The translations under genes were made by a program, and so were the position numbers. From Proteiniphilum acetatigenes DSM 18083 (lineage in GTDB: Bacteria > Bacteroidota > Bacteroidia > Bacteroidales > Dysgonomonadaceae), in NCBI RefSeq assembly GCF_000380985.1, contig NZ_KB905703.1, positions 57,717 to 121,716 on the forward strand: a stretch of 64,000 nt of DNA. Direction: 5' to 3'. How positions within the stretch are numbered: position 1 is the stretch's first letter; each line of letters begins with the position of its first letter. Positions 45,789-54,715 of the stretch are shown here, piece by piece. The notes below the pieces were generated by a model that saw only the letters and a program-made list of their open reading frames with translations, ran no database searches and was not told the DNA's origin.

Positions 45789-46019
45789 CTATTTATTGCG
45801 CACAAGCGTATCCAGCAATGTTTTCAGATTATACCAGCAGGTATTTTCCTTATTGATTGTCTGAACCAGAATATCCTGTTCGTTCATGGGAACTCCTAAA
45901 ATCCTGAAGATATCAAAAACTTCCCGTTCCGCCACGTTCACACAATATAGCCTTTTCTCATGTTCAGCATGTTTCCTGCAATTATCGCATGCTGAATTTA
46001 AATGACTGACCATCACCAT
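45789..46019 (-). CDS. Small cysteine/histidine-containing protein, unknown
   Basis: A 76-residue protein with no signal peptide. Near the start it has CDNCRKHAEHEKRLYC, a CxxC followed by two His and a third Cys, which could bind metal, heme or a cluster; a fourth Cys occurs in ENTCWYNL. Not recognised as a family. It precedes the ABM gene on the same strand and could serve it as a partner (inference). Confidence 0.5.
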   Translation of the reverse strand: MVMVSHLNSACDNCRKHAEHEKRLYCVNVAEREVFDIFRILGVPMNEQDILVQTINKENTCWYNLKTLLDTLVRNK

Positions 46020-46223
46020 AATTTTTATTGTTCTTCCTTAAACATCCATCTCCTTGCGGAGTATATCAATTAAAAAATAAAATTACTTCCTTGCGATGTA
46101 GGATGCAATACCCTAAAATAATGATTTTTCAGTAGTAAATTAATCTGTTTTGGGGATAACAGGTATACTACTTAACACCTTTATCCATATCGTAAGAATG
46201 AACAATAGTATGGCAGGAATAGT

Positions 46224-46589
46224 TTACACTGCCTTTCCTACTGTATTTTCCCGATGTTCCAATCCCCATTCCACCATTACGTCCAACACTTTGGTCAGGG
46301 ATTGGCCGGATCTTGTCAGTTCATACTCCACCGTAACAGGAACCGTATCGTAAACCGTTCTTGTCACAATGCCGTTCACTTCCAGATCCCTCAACTCTTT
46401 AGACAACATCCGCGGAGTGATCCTGGGGATGTTCCTTTCCAGCTCCTTGAAGCGTTTTTTGCCGAAAAGCAATGCCCCGATGATGGGTAACTTCCATTTG
46501 CCACTGACAACATTCATCGTGTCATTGATTGCCAATACATAGCTGCCTGCACATTGCTTTGCTTTATTCAGTCCAATCGAATGATTCAT
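46224..46589 (-). CDS. HxlR-family transcription regulator
   Basis: A 121-residue winged-helix protein: VVSGKWKLPIIGALLFGKKR, RFKELERNIPRITPRMLSKE, LRDLEVNGIVTRTVYDTVPV and VEYELTRSGQSLTKVL are all typical. The N-terminal C13 could be a redox sensor, as in the YodB/CatR-type HxlR proteins that answer quinones. It is divergent from a nitroreductase and a dioxygenase-like gene, with nested palindromes between. Confidence 0.92.
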   Translation of the reverse strand: MNHSIGLNKAKQCAGSYVLAINDTMNVVSGKWKLPIIGALLFGKKRFKELERNIPRITPRMLSKELRDLEVNGIVTRTVYDTVPVTVEYELTRSGQSLTKVLDVMVEWGLEHRENTVGKAV

Positions 46590-46609
46590 ATATGCCTGAT
46601 CTCTTTGAT

Positions 46610-46645
46610 ACTATACTAAAGTATATCAATATACATAAGTATAGT
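46610..46645. promoter_or_regulatory. Nested palindromes, likely HxlR operator
   Basis: TATACT-AA-AGTATA at 46613-46626 and GTATAT-CA-ATATAC at 46621-46634 overlap, inside the outer arms ACTATACT (46610-46617) and AGTATAGT (46638-46645). They lie between hxlR and the nitroreductase, whose -7 element TAAATTTG is at 46672-46679. Confidence 0.65.
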
Positions 46646-46735
46646 AGTTACTATTATATAGCAAATATAGCTAAATTTGCACCATCAAAAACTATTTTAT
46701 CAATAAAAATTGCAACAATATCAAATTAAAAAAGT

Positions 46736-47368
46736 ATGTCATTAATAAATAACTTGAACTGGCGTTATGCCACAAAGAAAATGAACGGGCAGACCGTTCA
46801 GAAAGAAAAACTCGATTACATTTTGGAAGCGGCAAGACTTGCTCCTTCATCATCAGGATTACAGCCTTACAGGATTTTTGTGATCAGCGACAGGAAGGTT
46901 CTTGAAAAAATAAAAGAGGCCGCTTTTAACCAAAGCCAGATAACAGATTGTTCCCATCTGATCGTTTGGGCTGCCTGGGACAGCTATTCATCAGAAAAGA
47001 TCGGGGATGTGATGGTAAAGACATCAAGGGAACGTGGGTTGCCTGATAATGCATCGGAAGAGTATGGCCAATCGCTTTGGAGTAATTATCAATCTCTGGG
47101 CGAAGAATGGCATAAGAATCACGCTGCCAAACAAGCCTATATATCATTCGGATTAGCGATTGCGGCGGCAGCGGAGCAACAGGTCGATGCCACGCCTATG
47201 GAAGGTTTTGACTCTGTTAAGCTGGACGAAATTCTCGGGCTTGAAGCCTTAGGGTTAAAGAGTGTCGTTATCTTGCCTGTCGGCTATAGGGATGAACAAC
47301 ACGATTGGCTCGTAAACCTCAAGAAAGTACGCACACCAAAAGAAGAATTTATCACAGTAATTGATTAA
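46736..47368 (+). CDS. NAD(P)H-dependent nitroreductase-family oxidoreductase
   Basis: A 210-residue FMN protein: RYATKKMNGQTVQKEKLDYI, ARLAPSSSGLQPYRIFVI, HLIVWAAWDSYSSEKIGDVM, SFGLAIAAAAEQQVDATPME and LPVGYRDEQHDW follow the NfsB/YodC-like pattern. Such enzymes reduce nitro compounds and quinones. With the HxlR regulator and the next gene it suggests a quinone-stress response. The VOC gene follows after 19 bases. Confidence 0.9.
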   Translation: MSLINNLNWRYATKKMNGQTVQKEKLDYILEAARLAPSSSGLQPYRIFVISDRKVLEKIKEAAFNQSQITDCSHLIVWAAWDSYSSEKIGDVMVKTSRERGLPDNASEEYGQSLWSNYQSLGEEWHKNHAAKQAYISFGLAIAAAAEQQVDATPMEGFDSVKLDEILGLEALGLKSVVILPVGYRDEQHDWLVNLKKVRTPKEEFITVID

Positions 47369-47387
47369 TCCATAAAATAACAAGTGT

Positions 47388-48302
47388 ATGGCAGCTCCGG
47401 ACTCATGGGTCAAAAGTAGGAATCATTTCCTTGCGGATAGGACAAAAGATAGTATGAAATTCGGGGCTGTCCACTTGGAAGTAACCCATAAGGAAAAATC
47501 ACTTTGGTTTTACAGGGATATTATCGGGTTACAGTTACGGAAAGAGAACGGGTATCTGGAAATGGGTACCGATACCGAAACACTGGTCGTACTGCACCCA
47601 ACGGCAAAACTCCCCAAAAAGCAGAGGTATAGCGGACTTTACCACTTTGCAATTCATCTGCAATCCGAGGCAGAGTTTGCCCGTGTGCTTGCCCGGCTTA
47701 TTTCCAACCGATATCCGGTTTCACCGACAGACCATACTATTTCCAAAGCAATCTATCTTGACGATCCGGACGGGATTACGGTGGAAATAACGTTTGAAAC
47801 CCCCGGACGATTCTCCCAATATATTGCAAAGAACGGAAGACTGCTTTCCCTTGACACAGACGGGACAGAGAGGCTTGCATCCGCACCGCTTGACGTAGGC
47901 TCCTTAATGCAAATCGTCCCCCATGACGGCATACAAAAGCCATTACCCGTTGATACCGTTATCGGGCATATTCACTTATACGTCGGCGATCTTCAAAAAG
48001 CAAACGAATTCTATAAAAAAATCGGCTTTGAAGAACATTATTTTGTTCCCCGGATGAAATTTGCCGATTTGAGCGCGGGAGGTATTTTCAAACACAGAAT
48101 GGCGATCAATACCTGGCAGGGGCCGCATGCACCACAGCCGCCGGACAGTACGGCAAGGATGAAGCATTTCACAATTAAATATGTTTCGGAGAACGGCTTG
48201 AAATCGGCATTGGCAAATGTGCCGGAGTTCGAAAAAACGGATGAAGGCTACGTTGTATCTGATCCGTCGGGTATCAGGATAATTCTGACAACTGAGGACT
48301 GA
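47388..48302 (+). CDS. VOC-family ring-cleaving dioxygenase-like protein (CatE/MhqO-like)
   Basis: Two VOC (glyoxalase/dioxygenase) domains are visible: first HLEVTHKEKSLWFYRDIIGL to GITVEITFETPG, second IGHIHLYVGDLQKANEFYKK to the C-terminus. Metal ligands fit H of HLEV/HIHL and E of VEITFE. These proteins open catechols or hydroquinone adducts. The ATG at 47388 gives 304 residues; the ATG at 47454 (MKFGAVHLEV) fits the family start better. It is co-directional with the nitroreductase. Confidence 0.82.
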   Translation: MAAPDSWVKSRNHFLADRTKDSMKFGAVHLEVTHKEKSLWFYRDIIGLQLRKENGYLEMGTDTETLVVLHPTAKLPKKQRYSGLYHFAIHLQSEAEFARVLARLISNRYPVSPTDHTISKAIYLDDPDGITVEITFETPGRFSQYIAKNGRLLSLDTDGTERLASAPLDVGSLMQIVPHDGIQKPLPVDTVIGHIHLYVGDLQKANEFYKKIGFEEHYFVPRMKFADLSAGGIFKHRMAINTWQGPHAPQPPDSTARMKHFTIKYVSENGLKSALANVPEFEKTDEGYVVSDPSGIRIILTTED

Positions 48303-48493
48303 TGAGAACTGATTGGATTTGATTAAATGCGATTTATGATTACCACCTCTACCTTACTTTTCCCGCTTTGTTGCTTGTCCCTGTTTCAATAGATCGTCAT
48401 TTAAGGTAAATCCAGAAGAGGGTAATCATTATTTTTTATTAAATAGTTGTAAAAATACAACTATATTTGTGTGGTCATTAAAACAATCATTCC

Positions 48494-50290
48494 ATGAAAA
48501 TATGGAAAGTGAAAGAAATGATTGAATTTCTCATTTTTGCCAATCAGGCTGGAAAAAATATGAAAATATCACTATCCGAATTTGAACATCAAATAGATGA
48601 AATTATCCTGAAACGAGGCCTCCAATATTATAAGGAAGGACATGTCAGCCATATAGAAGAGCTTGGTACGGGAGAGTACGAAGCTTTGGTTGAAGGATCG
48701 GAGGATTACACAGTCAATCTGACTATACGAAATGGGATCGTAGAAGATTATAGGTGCGATTGCCCGTATGATATGGGACCGGTATGCAAGCATATAGCAG
48801 CAACTCTTTTTTATTTACAAAAGGATTATATCGATATTGACAATATACCGGTGGCAAAGAAAAAAATATCCGTCACAAGTTCTCAACCGAAGAAGGAAAC
48901 CATACCCGAACAAATAGAAAGAATCTTGACGGCCTTGTCGGATAATGATTTAAAAGATTTTATCCGGCAGACTTGTAAAAGCGACAAAGAATTCAGGCTC
49001 CGATTCCTTACAAAATTTGCCTATATGAATGGTCCGGCAGCGGCATCCAAAGAGTTTTATAAAGGCCGGATTCAAAACCTGGCCGATGTTTATTCAGGTC
49101 GGTATGGTTTTATTGCATATCGTGAAGCGGGAGAATTCAGTAGGGCTGTGTCTGAGATGTTGGATGATGTCAGGAGGGATATTGAAAGCAAAAAATACAA
49201 AAATGCTTTATCTGTTATTTTTGCTATATTGGAAGAGGTAACTCCCGTCCTGAATTCAGCTGATGACAGTGGTGGTTATATCGGAGGCTGTATTGAAGAG
49301 GCTATCGGGCTCCTTGACACGCTTGTTGATGAAAATATGGATGAATCATTGCGTATTGATATTTTTAATCAACTTGTCACTACCTATGGGAGTGGAAAGT
49401 TAGACGGTTGGGACTGGAAATTTGATCTGATATCCTTTGCGATCCGTCTGTTGAAAACTTCTCAGGAGAAGGAACAAATCAAAGCAATTATAAATAAGAT
49501 CAAACCAACCGGAAAAAGCTGGGACTGGGATTACAGGAAGGCACAGGAATTGATGCAGGAACTGTTGTTAAAAACGGAAAGCGAAGAGGCCGTTATACAA
49601 TATTTGAAAGAAAATATTTCCAATCCCGATTTCAGGGAAAAGCTGATCGGGGAAGCAATAAGGGTAAAAGATTATCAATATGCGCTTGAATTAACGCATG
49701 ACGGCATCGTAAAAGACGGAAACGAGTTCGTCGGATTAGCCGACAAATGGCGGGAATACCAATTGGATATCTACCGAAAGCTAGGTGACAATGAAAATAC
49801 AATTCGCCTGGCCCGCTATTTCGTAATGAATAGGAATGGATACTCCCAATCGTTGAAATATTACTATGACCTGTTAAAAAAGACAATCCCTGCTGGCTCA
49901 TGGGATAAATACCTTGAAAATATGATTGCTGAGATTTTCAAAAAAGGGGAGTGGGTGGATTATGAAAAGCTAGCTTCTTTCTATATCTGGGAAGAATATT
50001 GGGAACGGTATCTATCCCTGTTGCAGAAAAATACCTCCTTATCCCGGATAGAAGCAGCGGAAAAACATTTGGGGACTTTATATCCGGAGCAACTGGTAAC
50101 TCTTTATGACACTCAACTCCGGTCTTTTGTTGAGAATAATATAGGACGGTCGCACTATAAAGATGCGTGCCGTTATATGCGGAGAATGAAAAAATTAGGC
50201 GGCAGCCAGATAGTTGATAAACTGATCCGGGATCTGAGGATCCAATATAAGAACAGGAGAGCATTGCTTGAAGAATTAACTAAAGTATAG
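48494..50290 (+). CDS. SWIM zinc-finger protein with helical repeat C-terminus
   Basis: A 598-residue protein. The SWIM motif C88-x-C90-x7-C98-x-H100 is clear in YRCDCPYDMGPVCKH. The N-terminal part (KISLSEFEHQIDEIILKRG, YYKEGHVSHI) is the normal lead-in; the rest is helical, TPR- or HEAT-like, with conserved Trp-Asp repeats (GWDWKFDLISF, GKSWDWDYRK). SWIM proteins bind nucleic acid or proteins. ATG at 48560 (MKISLSEFEH) is an alternative start. A -7 element TATATTTG is at 48462-48469. A fragment related to its helical part may be at 59690. Confidence 0.85.
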   Translation: MKIWKVKEMIEFLIFANQAGKNMKISLSEFEHQIDEIILKRGLQYYKEGHVSHIEELGTGEYEALVEGSEDYTVNLTIRNGIVEDYRCDCPYDMGPVCKHIAATLFYLQKDYIDIDNIPVAKKKISVTSSQPKKETIPEQIERILTALSDNDLKDFIRQTCKSDKEFRLRFLTKFAYMNGPAAASKEFYKGRIQNLADVYSGRYGFIAYREAGEFSRAVSEMLDDVRRDIESKKYKNALSVIFAILEEVTPVLNSADDSGGYIGGCIEEAIGLLDTLVDENMDESLRIDIFNQLVTTYGSGKLDGWDWKFDLISFAIRLLKTSQEKEQIKAIINKIKPTGKSWDWDYRKAQELMQELLLKTESEEAVIQYLKENISNPDFREKLIGEAIRVKDYQYALELTHDGIVKDGNEFVGLADKWREYQLDIYRKLGDNENTIRLARYFVMNRNGYSQSLKYYYDLLKKTIPAGSWDKYLENMIAEIFKKGEWVDYEKLASFYIWEEYWERYLSLLQKNTSLSRIEAAEKHLGTLYPEQLVTLYDTQLRSFVENNIGRSHYKDACRYMRRMKKLGGSQIVDKLIRDLRIQYKNRRALLEELTKV

Positions 50291-50338
50291 TCAATTGCCG
50301 GTTATCCCTTTGCACCTTACACAATGAAATAGTAAAAC

Positions 50339-50511
50339 CTAAATTTTATTCTCTTTGACGAGCGTCTCTATCTCTTGTATTATTTCACTGGCCCGTTGCC
50401 TATTAAGTCCCACCTTTGCTGCGGTAGCCATCATATCACTGACAGTCGGTTCTCCATTATTATGAATGGTTGTCGTATGGAACCCGTTAAATCCGTTACC
50501 CTGTAAGTCGA
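50339..50511 (-). pseudogene. HipA-like kinase, C-terminal remnant
   Basis: The minus strand reads FDLQGNGFNGFHTTTIHNNG, then EPTVSDMMATAAKVGLNRQR and ASEIIQEIETLVKENKI-stop. This resembles the C-terminal helices of HipA-type toxin kinases (DMMATAAKVGL). The catalytic core and the hipB partner are missing; upstream the frame breaks near 50511. Confidence 0.5.
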
Positions 50512-50735
50512 AGACTAAAATCTGTAACTATTTCACTAAAATACAGGGACAATTTGATGGAAAGCGTATCCACTTGCTATTGCTGAAAGGCAAATATGGG
50601 TATTGACTTATGAGAAACATTGCCGCGGAATGATAATTGCCACTTTTGCCTTTCTTTGGTGAAATATATCTTATTCCTGGAAAATTAAATCTGGCAGCAT
50701 ATGCCCTTATCTACAGCTCTACTTTTACATTTTCT

Positions 50736-50792
50736 TGGAGAATTATCTCCTGTTTCTGGAGAATTATCTCCTGTTTCTGGAGAATTAAATCC
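50736..50792. repeat. 21-bp tandem repeat with internal palindrome
   Basis: TGGAGAATTATCTCCTGTTTC repeats at 50736, 50757 and (partial, diverging) 50778. Each unit contains the palindrome GGAGA-ATTA-TCTCC. Confidence 0.85.
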
Positions 50793-50820
50793 AGATGCAT
50801 AATCCTCTATGTATTCAACA

Positions 50821-50917
50821 ACCGAAAGCCATCACGTTGAGTGTACGACTTCAACGGATAATATGGACAAGTTTTGTCAGGCGATCTGTGCGTTTTCCAA
50901 TGATGTTTCGGGTAGCG
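50821..50917 (+). pseudogene. 97-bp copy of the N-terminal coding part of the AlbA-like gene
   Basis: Bases 50821-50917 match 60729-60825 with three substitutions, encoding the peptide around STDNMDKFCQAICAFSNDVS. No start codon or continuation is present; the copy ends abruptly at GTAGCG. Confidence 0.9.
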
Positions 50918-51040
50918 TATCAACTCTTTTCCCCATCCGTGGAATGGAGTAAATTCGTTGGCACGGGTAATTGAACCAATGATTTCGTCAGTGTTTCTTT
51001 GTAGAAAATCACTTATTGTATTTCGATAGTAATAATTCAT
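50918..51040 (-). pseudogene. DUF2075-like helicase, N-terminal fragment
   Basis: From an ATG at 51040 the minus strand reads MNYYYRNTISDFLQRNTDEI, IGSITRANEF and TPFHGWGKELI, like the start of Bacteroidota DUF2075 DNA/RNA-helicase proteins, then runs into the reversed AlbA copy. A middle piece of such a gene is at 63336-63599. Confidence 0.45.
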
Positions 51041-51140
51041 CAGATCCGATTTTGATTTTATCAGTTCAAAACAACCTCTTTCCCCTGTCACCCGGTTTTT
51101 GATAATAAAGCATTTGTCAAAAATATAATCTTAGGTGTTG

Positions 51141-51371
51141 CTAACAATCAGTGATGTCATCAAACTGCATTGTGAATTTGAATCCTTCAAAGGCGCGGAA
51201 GGTTCGGAATTGCTCCAAAGTGAGTTTATATCCATCCACTTCGAAATATTCTCCCAGAAACCGGCCCTTCATTATGTTGTTTCGGATAGAAAGTTCCCCG
51301 TACGAATCATCTTCCATTGATTTGGTGGTAATCGGCAAAACATATATAAAACATTTAGTGTATACCGGCAT
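51141..51371 (-). CDS. Hypothetical protein or fragment
   Basis: A 76-codon frame with believable composition in its second half (NNIMKGRFLGEYFEVDGYKL, TLEQFRTFRAFEGFKFTMQF). I do not recognise the family. It may be the end of a lost gene, as the flanks are fragments. Confidence 0.3.
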   Translation of the reverse strand: MPVYTKCFIYVLPITTKSMEDDSYGELSIRNNIMKGRFLGEYFEVDGYKLTLEQFRTFRAFEGFKFTMQFDDITDC

Positions 51372-51435
51372 TTTGGGTATTAAAATTTGGTGGAATTTAT
51401 TATTAGGATTATATTTGCTAATAAAATTGTGGACA

Positions 51436-52782
51436 ATGGAGTATAATATGATTTATTTCAAGAGAAAAATGTACAACACCATATTAAAATGGAAATCCGA
51501 ACGTACTGGTGATACCGCTTTACTGATACAAGGAGCAAGACGTGTTGGTAAATCTACAATAGCAGAGGAATTTGCTCGTAATGAGTATAAATCATACATA
51601 TTGATAGACTTTTCAAAAGTATCCAGGGAGGTAAGTGATTTATTCAATGATGTTTCAGATTTGAATTATCTGTTCCTTAGATTACAATTCATTTATCAAG
51701 TACAATTACACGAAAGGGAATCGGTAATTATCTTTGATGAAGTACAGTTGCAACCATTGGCAAGGCAAGCTATCAAGCATTTGGTGAAAGATCATCGATA
51801 TGATTATATTGAGACCGGCTCATTAATATCTGTCAGATCAAAGAGTCGTAATATAATTATTCCCAGTGAAGAGACAAAAGTGAATATGTACCCTATGGAT
51901 TATGAAGAATTCAGATGGGCACTTGGTGATACCACAACCATTCCATTATTGCGTACTGCTTTTGAAAAGAAGATGCCATTAGGGGATACGGTTCATCGTA
52001 GACTTATGCGGGACTTTCGTCTGTATATGCTTGTAGGAGGAATGCCACAAGCCGTTGCGGCATATATTAAAACAAATAATTTTTCAGCTGTAGATTTAGC
52101 GAAACGAGATATCATTGCTCTATATGGAGAAGATTTTGGAAAAATGGATGACTCAGGAAGAGCGAAAGCGATGTATGATGCGATTCCTGCTCAGCTAAGC
52201 AAGAATACATTACGCTACCAGGTAGGAAAAGCTATTCCTGATGAGAAGGTGGGAAGGGTAATAAATATCGTAAAAGTTATGGAGGATTCTATGACTACTA
52301 ACGTTGTATACCATTCTGATGACCCCAATGCAGGTTTAGCTCTGACGAAAAATGAAGAATACTTTAAGATGTACGTATCAGATACAGGTTTGTTTGTTAC
52401 ACTTGCATTTATGGATAGCGATTTTACAGAAAATATTATTTACGATAAGTTACTTAACGATAAACTTAGTACTAACTTAGGATATGTCTACGAGAATGTC
52501 ATCGCCCAGATGCTCAAGGCAACAGGGAAGAATTTATTCTATCATACAATTCCTTATGCCGAAGGTAAGAAGTATTATGAGATCGATTTTGTCATACCCG
52601 ATAAACACAAAATATCTCCCATTGAGGTGAAATCCTCAGGGTACAAGTCTCACAAATCGTTAGACGAGTTCTGCATTAAATTTTCCGACCGTATAATGAA
52701 TAAGTACTTGATTTATACAAAGGATTATAAGAGAGAAAATGGTGTTGATTATATTCCGGTTTACATGACAATGTTCTTGTAG
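51436..52782 (+). CDS. AAA ATPase with DUF4143 domain
   Basis: A 448-residue ATP-binding protein of the AAA_14/DUF4143 type. Walker A is LIQGARRVGKST (about 30-41), Walker B SVIIFDEVQLQP, followed by the sensor-like ETGSLISVRSK; then LYMLVGGMPQAVAAY and a C-terminal nuclease-like DUF4143 segment with YEIDFVIPDKHKISPIEVKS, where D, E and K resemble a PD-(D/E)XK core. The track frame extends upstream to 51151, but the natural start is ATG 51436 or 51448. Function in the family is unclear; many lie in accessory DNA and may act as toxin or defence ATPases (inference). Confidence 0.87.
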   Translation: MEYNMIYFKRKMYNTILKWKSERTGDTALLIQGARRVGKSTIAEEFARNEYKSYILIDFSKVSREVSDLFNDVSDLNYLFLRLQFIYQVQLHERESVIIFDEVQLQPLARQAIKHLVKDHRYDYIETGSLISVRSKSRNIIIPSEETKVNMYPMDYEEFRWALGDTTTIPLLRTAFEKKMPLGDTVHRRLMRDFRLYMLVGGMPQAVAAYIKTNNFSAVDLAKRDIIALYGEDFGKMDDSGRAKAMYDAIPAQLSKNTLRYQVGKAIPDEKVGRVINIVKVMEDSMTTNVVYHSDDPNAGLALTKNEEYFKMYVSDTGLFVTLAFMDSDFTENIIYDKLLNDKLSTNLGYVYENVIAQMLKATGKNLFYHTIPYAEGKKYYEIDFVIPDKHKISPIEVKSSGYKSHKSLDEFCIKFSDRIMNKYLIYTKDYKRENGVDYIPVYMTMFL

Positions 52783-52971
52783 TAGTCTGTAAGTACCGTA
52801 TTTGTTTGTGTGCTTTTTGCAGTAAAGGACTCATGATTAGTAAATAAGTTGCAGATAATCTGTATTTTAGTGATAAGGGTTTCTCCATCTTTTTTAAAAA
52901 GACCCTTCATTTACTACTTACACACTTCAGGGGATAGTGTCGTTATTTTATGGTTTGATGCACCATCTTCT

Positions 52972-53664
52972 TTATCTACACGACAATAGTATATCGAACA
53001 CCCGATCTCTCAAATTACGGGCGACAGTGATTTTATACTGACCAATAACCAATGTATTGCCATCAATACCCTGCACGTGATGCGTATTGACAATATAAGA
53101 ACGGTGCACTTGCAAAAAGTTTTTCTGCGGTAGGATATCAAGTAATTGTTTCAATGCCATCCGAACTACTTCTTTTGAGCCTGCTGTATGAATCAAAACA
53201 TAATTTTCCATGCTCTCAATGAACAGGATGTCATTCAAGACCACCTTCTTTAATTGCTTATCTGTTCTTACAAAAATATGCTTCTGGTCATCAACATGTT
53301 GCTCTTGCCCAATCAGGTTATGCACCTTATTGACAGCTTTCAGAAAACGGTCAAACGAAATAGGCTTTAAAAGATAGTCGACCACATCTAACTCATATCC
53401 ATCTATTGCATAACGATCATACGCGGAGGTGATAATCACTTTAGGAGGATTACGGAGACTCGACAATAGCTGGAGGCCGGACATATAAGGCATCTCAATA
53501 TCCAGAAAGAGCAAGTCCGGCTGTACGGTCTTCAACATATTATTCAGTTGAATAGCATCTTCGCACTCACCGACTAAAGTCAGAAAGTCAATTTTATCCA
53601 CGTATTCGGTCAGTCCGGCACGGGCAGTTGGTTCATCATCTGTTATAATGCATTTTATTTCCAT
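52972..53664 (-). CDS. LytTR-family response regulator (module 3)
   Basis: A 230-residue regulator with receiver acidic pair DDEP (9-12), phospho-acceptor D55 in LLFLDIEMPYM, DYLLKPISFDRF and a LytTR domain (LNDILFIESMENYVLIHTAG, NFLQVHRSYIVNTHHV). It is last in the operon receptor-kinase-regulator and starts one base after the kinase stop. Confidence 0.92.
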   Translation of the reverse strand: MEIKCIITDDEPTARAGLTEYVDKIDFLTLVGECEDAIQLNNMLKTVQPDLLFLDIEMPYMSGLQLLSSLRNPPKVIITSAYDRYAIDGYELDVVDYLLKPISFDRFLKAVNKVHNLIGQEQHVDDQKHIFVRTDKQLKKVVLNDILFIESMENYVLIHTAGSKEVVRMALKQLLDILPQKNFLQVHRSYIVNTHHVQGIDGNTLVIGQYKITVARNLRDRVFDILLSCR

Positions 53665-53665
53665 A

Positions 53666-54715
53666 TCAATCCTTTTCCAGTTTAATCCGTAATTCGGCCG
53701 AATATGTATTTACTGTCTGAGTCAGCTTTAATTCGTATGCGGAGGAGTACAAAAGTTCCAGCCTCCTTTTCAGATTCTCAATGCCTATGCCTTCTTTTCT
53801 TTTTTCTTCATCCTTCAGGTCGGCGATTGAATTTTCCAACGTAAAACAGATCGCTTCTCCTTCGAGCTTAAAGGATAACCAAATCCGATACTCCCCTCCT
53901 ACATATTTAAAGGCATTCTCCAGAAGAGGCTGGAACAGTAAGGGATGTATCTTCTGTTCGGACAATAAAGAATCGTAATCGGCTTGCAGTTGCAGGCGTT
54001 TGCTGACTCGCTGCTTCTGAAAACTAATATAAGATTGTATAAAGCTGATTTCCTCTCCGACCGTTACAATCTTGTTCACATTGTACAACTGATAGCGTAA
54101 CAGTTCGGACAATAGCTCAATACTTTTACGGGCTTCCTCTTCCTTTGTCTGGAAATAAATCGTATTTAAAGCATTAAACAGAAAATGAGGATGATATTGG
54201 GCTTTCAGGTATTTGAGTTCGGTGTCTAAGTTTTCATTCCGAACCTTCTCCAACAGCAAGGCTTGTTCAATGAAATTACTGTTTATCATATCGCTCCGTA
54301 CCATGGAATAATAAAGTAGAGCAATCGGAATACATATTACATTGGCAATCATGTAATCAATAATCCCATTACCCATATAGAGAACGCCGATACGCTCTCC
54401 AATAAACATCACCACATTTAGCCCGACAAATAGCGAGATGAACATTTTAAGGTATTCATTTTGAAACAAACCGCATTTCGGTATATCATATTTCTTGTTC
54501 TGAAACCGAAGGCGCCAGATAATATCAAAAGCATAACATATACCGATTACAACCAACTGCGACACAATATGCTGACTAAGAGAACCGGTCCAGAAACCTT
54601 CGTTCTTGGTCAGGTCGGTAACTGCCCGGAGTGCGTTAAACATCACGACGCCAAGGAAGAAGGGCATCACCCACCGGAAAAAGGTATCTTTCTTTATTAT
54701 ATTCATCAGTATCAC
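53666..54715 (-). CDS. LytS/YehU-type sensor histidine kinase (module 3)
   Basis: A 349-residue membrane kinase: hydrophobic segments at about 14-32, 49-67, 90-106 and 120-138, coiled linker, acceptor motif AQYHPHFLFN (H176; the usual NPHF Asn is replaced by His), LLENAFKYVGGEYRI and EGIGIENLKRRLELLY. Its ATG overlaps the receptor stop by four bases, so receptor and kinase are translationally coupled, the strongest physical link among the three modules. Confidence 0.9.
   Translation of the reverse strand: MILMNIIKKDTFFRWVMPFFLGVVMFNALRAVTDLTKNEGFWTGSLSQHIVSQLVVIGICYAFDIIWRLRFQNKKYDIPKCGLFQNEYLKMFISLFVGLNVVMFIGERIGVLYMGNGIIDYMIANVICIPIALLYYSMVRSDMINSNFIEQALLLEKVRNENLDTELKYLKAQYHPHFLFNALNTIYFQTKEEEARKSIELLSELLRYQLYNVNKIVTVGEEISFIQSYISFQKQRVSKRLQLQADYDSLLSEQKIHPLLFQPLLENAFKYVGGEYRIWLSFKLEGEAICFTLENSIADLKDEEKRKEGIGIENLKRRLELLYSSAYELKLTQTVNTYSAELRIKLEKD

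Larger units (their letters stand above)
50512..51435. other. Patchwork of gene fragments before the AAA ATPase
   Basis: About 920 bases with no intact gene. It holds a 21-bp tandem repeat, a 97-base copy of the start of the AlbA-like gene (50821-50917), the N-terminal piece of a DUF2075-like gene on the minus strand, and an unassigned minus-strand frame at 51141-51371. Confidence 0.6.

Noticed and set aside
51151..51435. N-terminal extension of the DUF4143 ATPase
   Set aside because: The stretch precedes the AAA domain without family similarity and overlaps another frame; ATG 51436 is a normal start.
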